Origin: Agromyces badenianii
GTDB lineage: Bacteria > Actinomycetota > Actinomycetes > Actinomycetales > Microbacteriaceae
Assembly (NCBI RefSeq): GCF_003070885.1
Contig: NZ_CP028913.1
Coordinates: forward strand, 620,001 to 684,000
DNA length: 64,000 nt
Direction of reading: 5' to 3'
The notes beneath the pieces are model-generated. The model was not told the DNA's origin. It did no database searches and worked only from the letters and a program-made list of their open reading frames with translations. Of this stretch, positions 1 to 8,702 are shown one piece after another. Made by a program: the position numbers and the translations under genes. The stretch's first letter is position 1. Every line of letters begins with the position of its first letter.

Positions 1-253
1 AGTCGCGCTTCAATGCCGAGCAGGCCATCACCATGCCGGTGTTCGCCGCCTGGAGCTCGGCGCCCACCAGGTCGAGCCACGGGCCGCGGTCGTGGTCGTC
101 GAGGGCGATGCCCGACGTCATCTTGCGGAGATTCACCTCGGGATGCAGGTCGTCGGCATCACGGAACGGCACGCCGAGACGGTCGGCGAGCGCTCGGCCG
201 ACCGTCGACTTGCCGGCCGCTGAGACGCCCATGACGACGATGCGGAGAGCCAT
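1..253 (-). CDS. gntK: Gluconokinase, N-terminal part (cut by window edge)
   Basis: Only the first 84 residues are inside the window; the rest lies to the left. The start ATG is at 253. The product opens MALRIVVMGVSAAGKSTVG, containing the P-loop GVSAAGKST near residues 9-17, followed by DADDLHP and KMTSGIALDDHDR, the substrate and phosphate loops typical of GntK-type carbohydrate kinases. The family phosphorylates D-gluconate to 6-phosphogluconate in the cytoplasm, feeding the pentose phosphate pathway. No partner gene is visible on this side; the next gene is on the opposite strand. Confidence 0.9.
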   Translation of the reverse strand, partial: MALRIVVMGVSAAGKSTVGRALADRLGVPFRDADDLHPEVNLRKMTSGIALDDHDRGPWLDLVGAELQAANTGMVMACSALKRD

Positions 254-366
254 GCTCCGAGCCTAGCCACGCCGCCCGTGTCGTGCCCGGCGGAGTGCGC
301 GAACGACGTGGACGCATCGACGGCCGAGGCGTAGCCTGAGCGCGAATCCATCGGCAAGGGGGCATC

Positions 367-798
367 ATGGCGAACTTCGTCGTGCACTTCGAGATCCATG
401 CATCGGAACCCGAGCGGCTCATCGACTTCTACTCGCAGCTCTTCGGATGGTCGTTCCAGCAGTTCGGCGACGTGCCGTACTGGTCGATCACGACCGGTGA
501 CGGCGCCATCGTCGCGGGCGCCCCGGGGCTCGGCATCAACGGCGGCTTGACCCAGCGGCGGGGGCCGAGGCCCGCGACGGGGGCGCCGGTGAACGGCGCC
601 AATCTCGTCGTCGGCGTCGACGACATCGACGCCAAGTTCCGGCAGGGGCTCGACCTCGGCGCCGCCGAGGCGCTGCCGCTCGAAGACATGCAGGGCGTCG
701 GCCGGGTCGGCTACCTGCTCGATCCCGACGGCAACGTCTTCGGGCTGATCTCCCCGATGCTCTCCGACGGCACGAGCCAGATGGGCGCCGGCACCTGA
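367..798 (+). CDS. VOC (glyoxalase/bleomycin-resistance fold) family protein
   Basis: A 143-residue protein of the vicinal oxygen chelate fold. The N-terminal half, with FVVHFEIHASEPERLIDFY and LFGWSF, is the usual first beta-alpha-beta unit. The C-terminal half ends in YLLDPDGNVFGL, the second unit with the common DPDGN turn. Family members include metal-dependent lyases, dioxygenases and resistance proteins, so the substrate cannot be assigned. It stands alone, divergent from gluconokinase, with GGGGCATC just before the ATG. Confidence 0.8.
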   Translation: MANFVVHFEIHASEPERLIDFYSQLFGWSFQQFGDVPYWSITTGDGAIVAGAPGLGINGGLTQRRGPRPATGAPVNGANLVVGVDDIDAKFRQGLDLGAAEALPLEDMQGVGRVGYLLDPDGNVFGLISPMLSDGTSQMGAGT

Positions 799-898
799 CG
801 GGACGCCAGGTGTCGGCCCTCGGCGACTCGCGGCCCTCGGGTCGCGGGTCGCGCCGGGCCATCGGGGTCGATGGTGTCGGCGATGGTGTCGCTTCGGG

Positions 899-1159
899 TC
901 ACGAGGCGATCGGGGTGGGTCCGCCGCCGTGGGCGCCGAACGTGGGGCCGGCGAGTCGGCCGAGACGACGGCGCCAGCGCACGATGAACGGCGGGCGCGA
1001 GACATCCGTCACCTGCAGCTCGGCTGCCTCGGCGGCCCGCTCGGCGGCCCGCTCTGCGAGGCGCTCGGCGATGACGCGACGGCGCTCGAGCTCTTTCAAG
1101 AGTCGTTCCTCGCCGCGCTGGTGCAATTCGAAGACGAAGTAGTCCTCGCTCAGGTACAT
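899..1159 (-). CDS. Small hypothetical protein with charged helical segment
   Basis: An 86-residue protein of unknown function. GAAGGAG lies 5 bases before the ATG at 1159, which supports this start over longer in-frame extensions. Residues 10-50 are rich in Glu, Arg and Ala (for example GEERLLKELERRR and AERLAERAAERAAE) and should form an amphipathic or coiled-coil helix. Residues 63-71 (RRRLGRLAG) are basic and the tail is Gly/Pro-rich. It follows the methyltransferase gene on the same strand with a 31-base gap, so co-transcription is possible. No recognised family. Confidence 0.65.
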   Translation of the reverse strand: MYLSEDYFVFELHQRGEERLLKELERRRVIAERLAERAAERAAEAAELQVTDVSRPPFIVRWRRRLGRLAGPTFGAHGGGPTPIAS

Positions 1160-1190
1160 GACAGCTCCTTCGGGTGGGGCCTCGAGCGCG

Positions 1191-2075
1191 TCAGGTTCGA
1201 CGAGCGGTGACGAGCAGGTATTCCCACCGCATCGTGTCGCCGGCCGCGCGGAGGCCGTGAGACCTGGCGAGCTCGACGAGGGCGTCGTCGAGGGCTCGAA
1301 CCTGGTCTGGCTCGTCGGCGATGCGGCCGTACACCGCGATCGTCGGGCCGTAGTTCTGCTTGAAGTAGTCGCGGAACGCCTCGGGTGAGGCGAACCGGTC
1401 GATGGTGACGCTCTCGCGCCGTGCGCTGACCTCGTCGACATCGTCGCCGAGCAGCTCGCGCACGTGGCCTTCGTCGCCCCAGAGGGGTGCGGGTTCTGCG
1501 CCCTCGGGCAAGGGGGCGGCATACGGCTTCATGGTCGTGAACATCTGCCCGATGAAGCCGTCGGGTGTCCAGCTCAGCAGTCCGATGCGGCCGCCGGGGC
1601 GGGTGACGCGCAGCAGTTCGCCCGCGGCCTGCCGGTGGTGCGGCGCGAACATCACGCCCACGCAGGAGACGACCGCGTCGAACGCGGCGTTCTCGAACGG
1701 CAGCGCCTCGGCATCGGCCTCGCGCCACTCGAGCTCCACTCCTGCCTCGTGGGCGCGGCGCCGGCCGACGTCGAAGAGCTCGGGCGTGAGGTCGCTCGCC
1801 ACGACGGTGCCGCCGCGCAGTGCGGCGGGGATCGCCGCATTGCCGGAGCCGGCCGCGACGTCGAGCACCCGGTCGCCCGGCTGCACGTCGACCGAGTCGA
1901 CGACGACCGGGCCGAGAGTCCAGATCAGCTCGGAGGCCAGCGTCGGGTAATCGCCCGACGCCCACACGGCGCGGTGTTTCGTCTTGAGCGCCCGGTCTGC
2001 GGCGGCGACCGCGTCGGTCGCGGGTCGCGTGGCGGCGGGGTCGGCTGCGGGGGGAACTGCTGGTGAATCGGTCAT
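1191..2075 (-). CDS. Class I SAM-dependent methyltransferase
   Basis: A 294-residue UbiE/Methyltransf_11-like protein. Motif I is GDRVLDVAAGSGNAAIPAA (SAM-binding glycine loop), followed by the acidic end of strand 2 (VVASDLTPELFDV), then EADAEALPFENAAFDAVVS (motif II/III region). The C-terminal part after LRVTRPGGRIGLLSW is the substrate-binding lid. Similar proteins methylate quinones, small metabolites or rRNA; the substrate is not inferable. Start ATG at 2075 follows AAGGAGACGAGC. The first 20 residues are Ala/Pro-rich and probably disordered. Confidence 0.8.
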   Translation of the reverse strand: MTDSPAVPPAADPAATRPATDAVAAADRALKTKHRAVWASGDYPTLASELIWTLGPVVVDSVDVQPGDRVLDVAAGSGNAAIPAALRGGTVVASDLTPELFDVGRRRAHEAGVELEWREADAEALPFENAAFDAVVSCVGVMFAPHHRQAAGELLRVTRPGGRIGLLSWTPDGFIGQMFTTMKPYAAPLPEGAEPAPLWGDEGHVRELLGDDVDEVSARRESVTIDRFASPEAFRDYFKQNYGPTIAVYGRIADEPDQVRALDDALVELARSHGLRAAGDTMRWEYLLVTARRT

Positions 2076-2297
2076 GCTCGTCTCCTTGACACACTCGAAT
2101 CGGATCGGGGTGCGTCAAGCGTGCGCGCCGACTGCCGCGGCCGCATCCGTGCAATGCACTGAGATTTCCTCAGTGGCAGCGCTGGGCTGGATCTCGGGGT
2201 GGTCGCGCGCGCCGACCACTCTCCAGAGAGGATCGCGGGCGATCGCCGGGCGATCGCCGGCAGATCGCTGCGGCATCCGCTCTCGTCGCGACCTCGT

Positions 2298-3377
2298 TCA
2301 GCCGACCGGGCGAACCGCCACCGCGACGCTGTCGAGCTCGACCGTCACGCGCTCGCCGAACTGCAGCTGCTCCCGCGCGGGATGCTGCATGCGCAGGAGC
2401 GCGCCGCCCTCCGTGCGCAGCAGCGTGCGGCGCATGCTGCCGAGGAAGGTGCTCTCCTGCACCACGGCCGCGATCGAACCGCCGAGCCGCACGTTCTCGG
2501 GGCGCACGAACACCTCGGCCGGGCCGTCGGCCGTCTCGCCGATCGTCGGCAGCGTGACGCCGAGCACCGAGGCCGCGCCGCCCGTGACCACGGCGGGCAG
2601 CACGCTCGACAGGCCCACGAATTCGGCGACGTGGGCCGTGGCCGGGCGCAGGTAGAGCTCTTCGGGGGTGCCGACCTGGTCGATGCGACCGGCGTCCATG
2701 ACCGCGATGCGGTCGGAGACGGCGAGCGCCTCCTCCTGATCGTGCGTCACGAAGACCGTCGTGATGCCGAGGCGGAGCTGGATGCGACGGATTTCATCGC
2801 GGAGCTGCACCCGCACCTTCGCGTCGAGCGCCGAGAGCGGCTCGTCGAGGAGCAGCACGCGCGGCTCGGTGACGAGTGCCCGAGCGAGCGCGACGCGCTG
2901 CTGCTGTCCGCCCGAGAGCTCGTGCGGGTAACGCTCGGCGAGGTGGGCGAGGCCGACGAGGGCGAGGGCGTCGCGCACCCGATCGGATGCCTCGGACTTC
3001 GCCACCTTTCGCATGCGCAGCCCGAACGCGGTGTTGGCGGCGACATCGAGATGCGGGAACAGCGAGTACGCCTGGAACACCATGCCGAGGTCGCGGCGGT
3101 TCGTGGGCACGCCAGAGACATCCGCGCCGCCGATGCGCACCGTGCCGCCGTCGGCGTGCTCGAGCCCCGCGAGCACCCGCAGGGCGGTCGTCTTGCCGCA
3201 GCCCGAGGGGCCGAGGAGTGACACGAACTCGCCCGGCTTGATGGCGAGATCGACGCCGTGCAGCACTCGCGTGGCGCCGTAGTTCTTCACGACACCGTCG
3301 AACTCGACGGAGGTGCCTTCGCCGCGGGCGGCGAGGATCGAGTTGTCGGCGGTGTCGACGGTGGCGGAATCGGTCAT
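2298..3377 (-). CDS. ABC importer ATPase (PotA/FbpC type)
   Basis: A 359-residue ATPase that powers the importer encoded just upstream. Walker A is GPSGCGKTT (residues 56-64), followed by the Q-loop region, the signature LSGGQQQRVALARAL, Walker B VLLLDEPLSALD and the switch histidine in VFVTHDQEEALA. The last 110 residues form the regulatory TOBE-like region seen in polyamine, iron(III) and phosphonate importers. Its ATG at 3377 overlaps the stop of the preceding permease (ATGA), the last step of a tightly coupled four-gene operon (6242 to 2298). Confidence 0.92.
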   Translation of the reverse strand: MTDSATVDTADNSILAARGEGTSVEFDGVVKNYGATRVLHGVDLAIKPGEFVSLLGPSGCGKTTALRVLAGLEHADGGTVRIGGADVSGVPTNRRDLGMVFQAYSLFPHLDVAANTAFGLRMRKVAKSEASDRVRDALALVGLAHLAERYPHELSGGQQQRVALARALVTEPRVLLLDEPLSALDAKVRVQLRDEIRRIQLRLGITTVFVTHDQEEALAVSDRIAVMDAGRIDQVGTPEELYLRPATAHVAEFVGLSSVLPAVVTGGAASVLGVTLPTIGETADGPAEVFVRPENVRLGGSIAAVVQESTFLGSMRRTLLRTEGGALLRMQHPAREQLQFGERVTVELDSVAVAVRPVG

Positions 3378-4204
3378 GGGCGGGCTTCCTTCGACGAGTG
3401 GCGGGATGCCGCGTGGCGGCGAGTGGGGCCGCGGCCGGCGCGCCCGATCACGAGCAGCAGCACGAATGCGAACACGAGCGCGAGCAGCGAGAGGATCACC
3501 GAGGCGTACGGATCCTGCTTGCCGACGACCACGAGGGCGGTCTGCAGGTTCTGCCGGTTCAGGAGCGATGCGATGGTGTACTCGCCGAGCACGACGGCGA
3601 CCGAGATGAGCGAGGCGGCGATGAGCCCGGGCCGGAGGTTCGGGGCCAGCACGCGGAGCAGCACGGTGGGCCAGCTCGCACCGAGCGACCGGGCCGCCTC
3701 GGCGAGCGTGCGCACGTCGGTCGCCTCCATCGAGGCCTGGATCGAACGGTAGGCGAACGGCAGCACCGTGATGCCGTAGGCGAAGGCGAGGGTCCAGACC
3801 CCGGTGCCGAAGGTGCGCCCGATCACGAGATAGATCGGCGCGAGCCCAACGACGAGCACGATCGCCGGGATCGTGATCGGCAGCAGCACGAGGAACTCGA
3901 ACGGGCGCCGCAGCGCCGGGAATCGGAGCGCCACGAGCACCATCGTCGGTGCGAGCAGGAACAGCACGATCGCGACGGTGACGATCGCGAGCACGATCGA
4001 GTTGCCGAGTCCGACCCAGATCGGCCGGTACTTCGCCGCGTTCGCGGGGTCGAAGAGCGAGGCCCAGTGGGTGAGCGAGTGGCCGTCGAGATCGCGAAGC
4101 GTGTACTCGGCCATCGAGACGATCGGAATGGCGAAGAGGCCGACGATGACGATGCCGATCACCCAGCGCGTCGCCGGGTGCGGTGCCAGGCCCTGCCGGC
4201 TCAT
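3374..4204 (-). CDS. ABC importer inner-membrane permease (PotC/FbpB-like, second subunit)
   Basis: A 276-residue permease with about six membrane segments, beginning with WVIGIVIVGLFAIPIVSMA. The EAA loop that contacts the ATPase is visible as LAEAARSLGASWPTVLLRV. The start at 4204 (MSRQGLAPH) overlaps the stop of the first permease by four bases, and its own stop overlaps the ATPase start, so the genes are translationally coupled. An open frame continues upstream but only shadows the first permease. Substrate class follows the operon: polyamine, iron(III) or phosphonate-like. Confidence 0.9.
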   Translation of the reverse strand: MSRQGLAPHPATRWVIGIVIVGLFAIPIVSMAEYTLRDLDGHSLTHWASLFDPANAAKYRPIWVGLGNSIVLAIVTVAIVLFLLAPTMVLVALRFPALRRPFEFLVLLPITIPAIVLVVGLAPIYLVIGRTFGTGVWTLAFAYGITVLPFAYRSIQASMEATDVRTLAEAARSLGASWPTVLLRVLAPNLRPGLIAASLISVAVVLGEYTIASLLNRQNLQTALVVVGKQDPYASVILSLLALVFAFVLLLVIGRAGRGPTRRHAASRHSSKEARP

Positions 4205-5118
4205 CGCTGCCACCGGGCGGCGCGCCGCTGCACGATCGAGTACAGCCACATGGTGACGGTCATCACGAGGATCATGCCGAGCGCGAGGGCGCCCGCGAGG
4301 TTCTCGCGGCCGAGCATGGTCTCGCTCGTCAGCGCGGTGCGGATCTGCAGCGGCACGATCTGCGAGCCCTGGCTCGCGAGCGCGGCGGCGGTGGCGTACG
4401 ACGAGAAGGCGTTGGCGAAGAGCAGCAGCAGGCTCGCGAAGAACGAGGGCGCGAGCACGGGGATGCCGATGTGCAGCCAGAAGCCGGCTCGCGTACCGCC
4501 GAGCGTCAGGTTCGCCTCGGCCCACTGCGGCTTCAGCGCCCCCATCGCCGGCATGAAGGTGATGATCATGAGCGGCACCTGGAAGTAGATGTAGGGCAGC
4601 ACGAGCCCCGGCAGGCCGTAGATCCACGCACCCTCGGCGAAGATGTCGATGCCGAAGGTGTCGCGGAGCCAGACGGTCACGAGCCCCTGGATGCCGATCG
4701 TCGCGATGAACGCGAACGCCAGCATGACGCCGCCGAATTGGGCGAGCACGCCGCTCGCGGCGTCGACGAGGCTGCGGGCCCGGCCCTGCTCGAGCCCGAC
4801 GAGGGCGTAGCAGGCGAGCGCGCCGATCAGGGCGCCGACCACCGAGGTCAGCACCGAGAGCCAGGCGGAGTTCGCGAACGTGGCCACGATCACGGGATCG
4901 CCGAGCGCCATGACGTTTGCGAGGGTGAACGTTCCGTCGCCGTCGAAGAACCCGCTCGCCACGGCGAGCAGGGTCGGCAGGGCGAGGAACAGCAGCACAT
5001 AGGCGGCGAACGGCGCGAGGCCGAGCGCCGCGGGAATGCCGGGGCGGGAGGACCGCCGAGGCGGAGCCGGGAATCCCGACTCCGCCTCAGCAGGCGCCGC
5101 AGAAGCGACGACGGTCAT
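4201..5118 (-). CDS. ABC importer inner-membrane permease (PotB-like, first subunit)
   Basis: A 305-residue permease. An N-terminal Ala/Pro/Arg-rich cytoplasmic segment (about 30 residues) precedes the first membrane helix, IPAALGLAPFAAYVLLFLA. The coupling-loop region reads AEANLTLGGTRAGFWLHI. The start at 5118 overlaps the stop of the binding-protein gene by one base (TGATG), which argues against the longer in-frame start at 5139. It should pair with the 3374-4204 product to form the membrane channel. Confidence 0.9.
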   Translation of the reverse strand: MTVVASAAPAEAESGFPAPPRRSSRPGIPAALGLAPFAAYVLLFLALPTLLAVASGFFDGDGTFTLANVMALGDPVIVATFANSAWLSVLTSVVGALIGALACYALVGLEQGRARSLVDAASGVLAQFGGVMLAFAFIATIGIQGLVTVWLRDTFGIDIFAEGAWIYGLPGLVLPYIYFQVPLMIITFMPAMGALKPQWAEANLTLGGTRAGFWLHIGIPVLAPSFFASLLLLFANAFSSYATAAALASQGSQIVPLQIRTALTSETMLGRENLAGALALGMILVMTVTMWLYSIVQRRAARWQR

Positions 5119-6242
5119 CAACCGACCGCCGCGGCCCACTTCTCGCCGAGCAGGGTGCCGGCGTTCGTGCTCTGCTCCTCGGTGGGAACGACCGTGTCTT
5201 CGGGGGCGGCGGGGAGCTTCTCGAAGAGGTCCTCGTCGATCGTGCCGGCCTCGGCCATGGCGTCGGCGCGCACCGGGCGGGCGCCGCCCTTCAGCCAGAG
5301 GTTCTGGGCCTCGTCGCTGTAGAGGAACTCCTGCCAGAGGCGGGCGGCGGCCGGGTGCGGGGCATCCGCGTTGATCGCCTGGTTGTAGTAGCCCGCGTAG
5401 CCGGTGCCCGGAAGGATCACGACCTCCCAGTTCGGGTTGGCGTCACGGTGCGAGGCGTTCAGGTAGTCCCAGTCGAACACGACGGGCGTCTCGCCCGAGG
5501 TGACCGTCGCCGTCGTGACGTCGACCTTCAGCAGGTTGCCGGCCGCGTTCAGCTCCGAGAAGAAGTCGATGCCCGGCTCGAAGTCGTCGAGCGTGCCGTC
5601 GGACTGCACGGTGGCAAGGCCCACCGCGGCGAACGCGGCACCGGCCTGCGTCGGGTCGCCGTTGATCGCGACCGAGCCCTTGTAGTCGGCACCGAGCAGG
5701 TCGTCGAGCGACTTGGGCGCCTCGAACTTCGAGGAGTCGTAGCCGATCGACATGTAGCCGCCGTAGTCGCCGACGAACAGGCCGCTCGGCTCCTTCAGCT
5801 CGGCGGGGATCTCGTCCCAGGTCGCGACCTGGTACGGGGCGAACAGGTCGGTGTTCTGCAGGGCGACCGTCAGGCCGATGTCGAAGACGTCGGGCGCGGT
5901 GTCGAGGCCCTCGTTCGTCTCGGCGGCCTGGATCTCCTCCGCGCTCGAGGCGTCGGGCGACGCCTCGTTGATCGTGATCTCGGGGTACTTCGCCGCGAAG
6001 GCGTCGAGCACCTCGCCGTAGTTCGCCCAGTCGCGCGGCAGCGCGATGACGTTCAGCTGGCCTTCGGCCTTCGCCGCTTCCTCGAGCGCAGCGAGGTCGC
6101 CGAAGGCGGCGAGGCTCGTCGCGGTCGCGGCATCCGCCTTCCCGTCGCCGGCATCGGCCGATCCGCCGGCGCAGCCGGTGAGGCCGAGCGCCACCGCGGT
6201 CGAGAGTCCGACCGCTGCGAGGGTGAGTTGCTTCTTCAACAC
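5118..6242 (-). CDS. ABC importer substrate-binding lipoprotein (AfuA/PotD-like)
   Basis: A 374-residue lipoprotein, first gene of the importer operon. The signal peptide starts KKQLTLAAVGL and ends in the lipobox LTGC with Cys24 as the expected lipidation site. The mature protein has the two-lobed type 2 binding fold, with segments such as FAAKYPEITINEASPD and DFDIGL-like strand turns (PDVFDIGL) as in iron, polyamine and 2-aminoethylphosphonate binding proteins. No diagnostic ligand residues are certain. GTG at 6242 is four bases after GGAGG; the TTG at 6239 has the better seven-base spacing and is a real alternative. Confidence 0.88.
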   Translation of the reverse strand: MLKKQLTLAAVGLSTAVALGLTGCAGGSADAGDGKADAATATSLAAFGDLAALEEAAKAEGQLNVIALPRDWANYGEVLDAFAAKYPEITINEASPDASSAEEIQAAETNEGLDTAPDVFDIGLTVALQNTDLFAPYQVATWDEIPAELKEPSGLFVGDYGGYMSIGYDSSKFEAPKSLDDLLGADYKGSVAINGDPTQAGAAFAAVGLATVQSDGTLDDFEPGIDFFSELNAAGNLLKVDVTTATVTSGETPVVFDWDYLNASHRDANPNWEVVILPGTGYAGYYNQAINADAPHPAAARLWQEFLYSDEAQNLWLKGGARPVRADAMAEAGTIDEDLFEKLPAAPEDTVVPTEEQSTNAGTLLGEKWAAAVG

Positions 6243-6444
6243 GTGTCCTCCGTTTGGCTCGCCGGCCACCCGCGCTGTGGGGCGGGCGTGCAAAACCGGG
6301 GAGCCGAGGCCACAGTAGGGACGACGCCCGTCGGAAACGGTCCATGCGCGTGAATCGCACGTGAACCACGGGCGACGCTTCGGCGTCGCCGAGACGAGCG
6401 CCCCGAATTGCCCGATGCGACCGGGAACCGCGATACTGACACGG

Positions 6445-7629
6445 ATGACTCCCGAGCCGCCCACGAGCGCGATTCCCGACACCGTCGAACCGGCCTCCGC
6501 TCCTGGGCGCCGCTCGCGGGGCACCGGCACGTGGCTCGTGCTCGGCCTCGCGCTCTTCCTGCTCGTCTCAGGCGCGGTCCTCGCCGTGCACGCGATCGCG
6601 AACCTGAGGTTCGACGCCGCGATCGCCGCGCATCGTGCGGCAGTCGCCGAGGCGACGGCGGTCGAGGAGTCGACGGCGGCCATCGAAGCGGATGCCGCCG
6701 CGACGGCCGGAATCGCGGCGTCGATGCTCGCCGCACCCGACGCCTTCGTCGACCCCGCGGCGAAGGCGACGCTGTCGACCGCGGCCGGTGAGCTCGGCGC
6801 CGAGGTCGCGGCCGCCCCCGCGTTCGAGATCGAATCGGCCGATGCTCCCGGGCCGATACGACGCCCGGTCTGGTTCGTCTCCCTCGACCGGGCATCGAGC
6901 GTGCTGACCGCGGAGACCGAGCGGCTGAACGGCGGCATCGCCGAGTCCGAGGCGCATGCCACCGCCCTCGTCGATCTCGACCAGAGCACCGCCGGCGCCG
7001 GGCTCGCCTACCTCGCGGGCATCGCGCCCGTCGCCGCCTCGATCGAAGCCGCGCACGGTTCCGCGCGCAATGTCGAGCGCATCGAGTACCGGCTCGCCAT
7101 GGAGCAGCTCGCGGGCGCCACGTGGGGCTCCGACGCTTCGGCCCGCGTCGAGCAGTACGTCGCCGCGGCGACGGCCCTGCAATCGACGCACGCCGCCGAG
7201 GAGGCCGAGAAGGCGGGTCCGCTCTACGAGCGGCGGGTCGCCGTCGAGGCGTTCGCCCGCTCGATCGCCGGGGGCGTGCTGCTCGAGTTCGACTGGGCGC
7301 CGATGGTCATCGGCTACGGCGACAACGGCTCGGCCGGCGGTACGGCCACGTGGGACACCTGGGAGGGCGGGCTGTCGACGATCACCCTCTCGAACAGCAT
7401 CGCCGAGCTGTGGGACGACCCGCGCATGCCCGCGCTCGTCGTGCACGAGGTCGGCCACGCGATCACCTCGAAGTGCTACGACCTCGTCGCCGAGTACGCC
7501 GACGACAACGAGCCGTGGGCGACCGCCTGGGCGATCGGCATGGGGTACACGAACGGCGACGGCAACGGCGAGTGGCTCTACGGCCGCCCCTCCGACGAAC
7601 TCATCCAACGATCGATGTCGTGCCGCTGA
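6445..7629 (+). CDS. Membrane-anchored protein with HEVGH zinc-peptidase-like motif
   Basis: About 394 residues. A short Pro-rich N-terminus is followed by one membrane helix (WLVLGLALFLLVSGAVLA), then a long Ala/Glu-rich region expected to be helical outside the cell (roughly residues 50-260). The C-terminal third holds VVHEVGHAIT, matching the HExxH signature of zincin proteases, and further on a Glu/Asp-rich segment (AEYADDNEP) that could supply a third ligand. No known family is recognised for the whole chain. ATG at 6445 was chosen because it directly precedes the membrane helix; an ATG at 6415 and a GTG at 6361 are also in frame and no strong ribosome site decides. Confidence 0.7.
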   Translation: MTPEPPTSAIPDTVEPASAPGRRSRGTGTWLVLGLALFLLVSGAVLAVHAIANLRFDAAIAAHRAAVAEATAVEESTAAIEADAAATAGIAASMLAAPDAFVDPAAKATLSTAAGELGAEVAAAPAFEIESADAPGPIRRPVWFVSLDRASSVLTAETERLNGGIAESEAHATALVDLDQSTAGAGLAYLAGIAPVAASIEAAHGSARNVERIEYRLAMEQLAGATWGSDASARVEQYVAAATALQSTHAAEEAEKAGPLYERRVAVEAFARSIAGGVLLEFDWAPMVIGYGDNGSAGGTATWDTWEGGLSTITLSNSIAELWDDPRMPALVVHEVGHAITSKCYDLVAEYADDNEPWATAWAIGMGYTNGDGNGEWLYGRPSDELIQRSMSCR

Positions 7630-7650
7630 GCCGGCCCGCGGGCCGGGCGC

Positions 7651-8610
7651 TCAGCTCGGAGGGATCGCCGCACGAGCGTACCGCTCGCTGAACGTCAGCA
7701 GCAGTGCTCGCAGTTCGGCGGGGGAGTCCACGGTGAAGTCCATGCCGAGCATGCCGATGTACGCCGCGATGGTGTCGAGCGTGTCGGCGCCGGTGACGAG
7801 CACCGACTCGGTGTCGGAGACCGCTTCGACCACCCCGACCGCATGGTGGATGCGCGCGAGCACGGCCTCCGCCGGGGCCGCGATGCGCAGACGCGCGTGC
7901 ACCTTCCAGCCGCTCTCGGCGATCGAGCGCATCGCGAACGCGGTGTAGTCGCCCCCGGGAAGCGGCGCCGGCGCGAAGCGGCGACGGGTCGGCATCCGCG
8001 GTTCGATCCAGTCCGCCCGGAACGTGCCCCACTCATCGGTCGAGGGGTCGCGCCCCACGAGATACCACCGCCGCGCCCAGCTCAGCAGGCGATAGGGCTC
8101 GACGAGGCGCGACACCCCCTGGTACTCGAACCGGATCCACTCGACATCGCGGATCGCGCCGGCCACGGCGGTGAGCACCCCGGCGTCGACCTCGGGGTCG
8201 GGGGCATCCGTGTCGGTGTTCTCGGGCGCGCGATCGATGACGGTCGCGAGCGCCTCGACCGTCGGGCGCAGCCGTGACGGCAGCACCTGTTCGAGCTTCG
8301 TCAGTGCGCGGGAGCTCGACTCCTCGACGCCCGCGATGCCGGTGGCGGCGCGCAGGCCGATCGCCACGGCGACCGCCTCCTCGTCGTCGAGCAGCAGCGG
8401 TGGCAGTTTCGCGCCGGCGCCCAGCCGGTAGCCGCCCGCGGCGCCGCGGGTGGCATCGACCGGGTAGTCGAGTTCGCGCAGCCGATCGATGTCGTTCCGG
8501 ATGGTGCGCGGGGTGACGCCGAGGCGGGAGCCGAGTTCGGTGCTCGTCCAATCGGGTCGCGTCTGCAGCAGGGCGAGCAGGGCGAGCAGTCGGGCTGCGG
8601 TGTCGGCGAT
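7651..8610 (-). CDS. WYL-domain transcriptional regulator, apparent ATC start
   Basis: About 319 residues if translation begins at ATC 8610-8608. The N-terminus has a DeoR/HTH_11-like winged helix (TELGSRLGVTPRTIRNDID) and the wing GAAGGYRLG. The middle carries the WYL domain (ARRWYLVGRD, then FRADWI) and the end a WCX-type domain. The first standard start codon in frame is GTG 8367, which would delete the whole DNA-binding domain. GAGAGG lies six bases before the ATC, and the deduced MADTAARLLALL is a normal beginning for this family. It is divergent from the epoxide-hydrolase-like gene, a probable target. WYL domains sense ligands or nucleotides. Confidence 0.82.
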   Translation of the reverse strand: MADTAARLLALLALLQTRPDWTSTELGSRLGVTPRTIRNDIDRLRELDYPVDATRGAAGGYRLGAGAKLPPLLLDDEEAVAVAIGLRAATGIAGVEESSSRALTKLEQVLPSRLRPTVEALATVIDRAPENTDTDAPDPEVDAGVLTAVAGAIRDVEWIRFEYQGVSRLVEPYRLLSWARRWYLVGRDPSTDEWGTFRADWIEPRMPTRRRFAPAPLPGGDYTAFAMRSIAESGWKVHARLRIAAPAEAVLARIHHAVGVVEAVSDTESVLVTGADTLDTIAAYIGMLGMDFTVDSPAELRALLLTFSERYARAAIPPS

Positions 8611-8626
8611 GTGGAGCCTCTCAGGG

Positions 8627-8654
8627 GAGCCGTGGGAAAAAGTTCCCGCGGCTC
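8627..8654. promoter_or_regulatory. Inverted repeat in WYL / hydrolase divergent promoter
   Basis: Arms GAGCCGTGGGAA and GTTCCCGCGGCTC pair with one mismatch around a three-base AAA centre. The repeat sits directly between the WYL regulator start (8610) and TGATTA/TATAT promoter-like sequences ahead of the hydrolase at 8703. Position and symmetry suit an operator for the regulator, acting on both genes; binding is inferred. Confidence 0.5.
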
Positions 8655-8702
8655 TGATTATTAGGAAGTGATCGTACCTATATGCACCGTACCGTCGAAG
8701 AC

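Noticed and set aside
2157..2175. CACTGAG-ATTTC-CTCAGTG hairpin before the methyltransferase
   Set aside because: Seven-base stem alone, no pairing partner or regulator nearby; likely chance in this GC-rich sequence.
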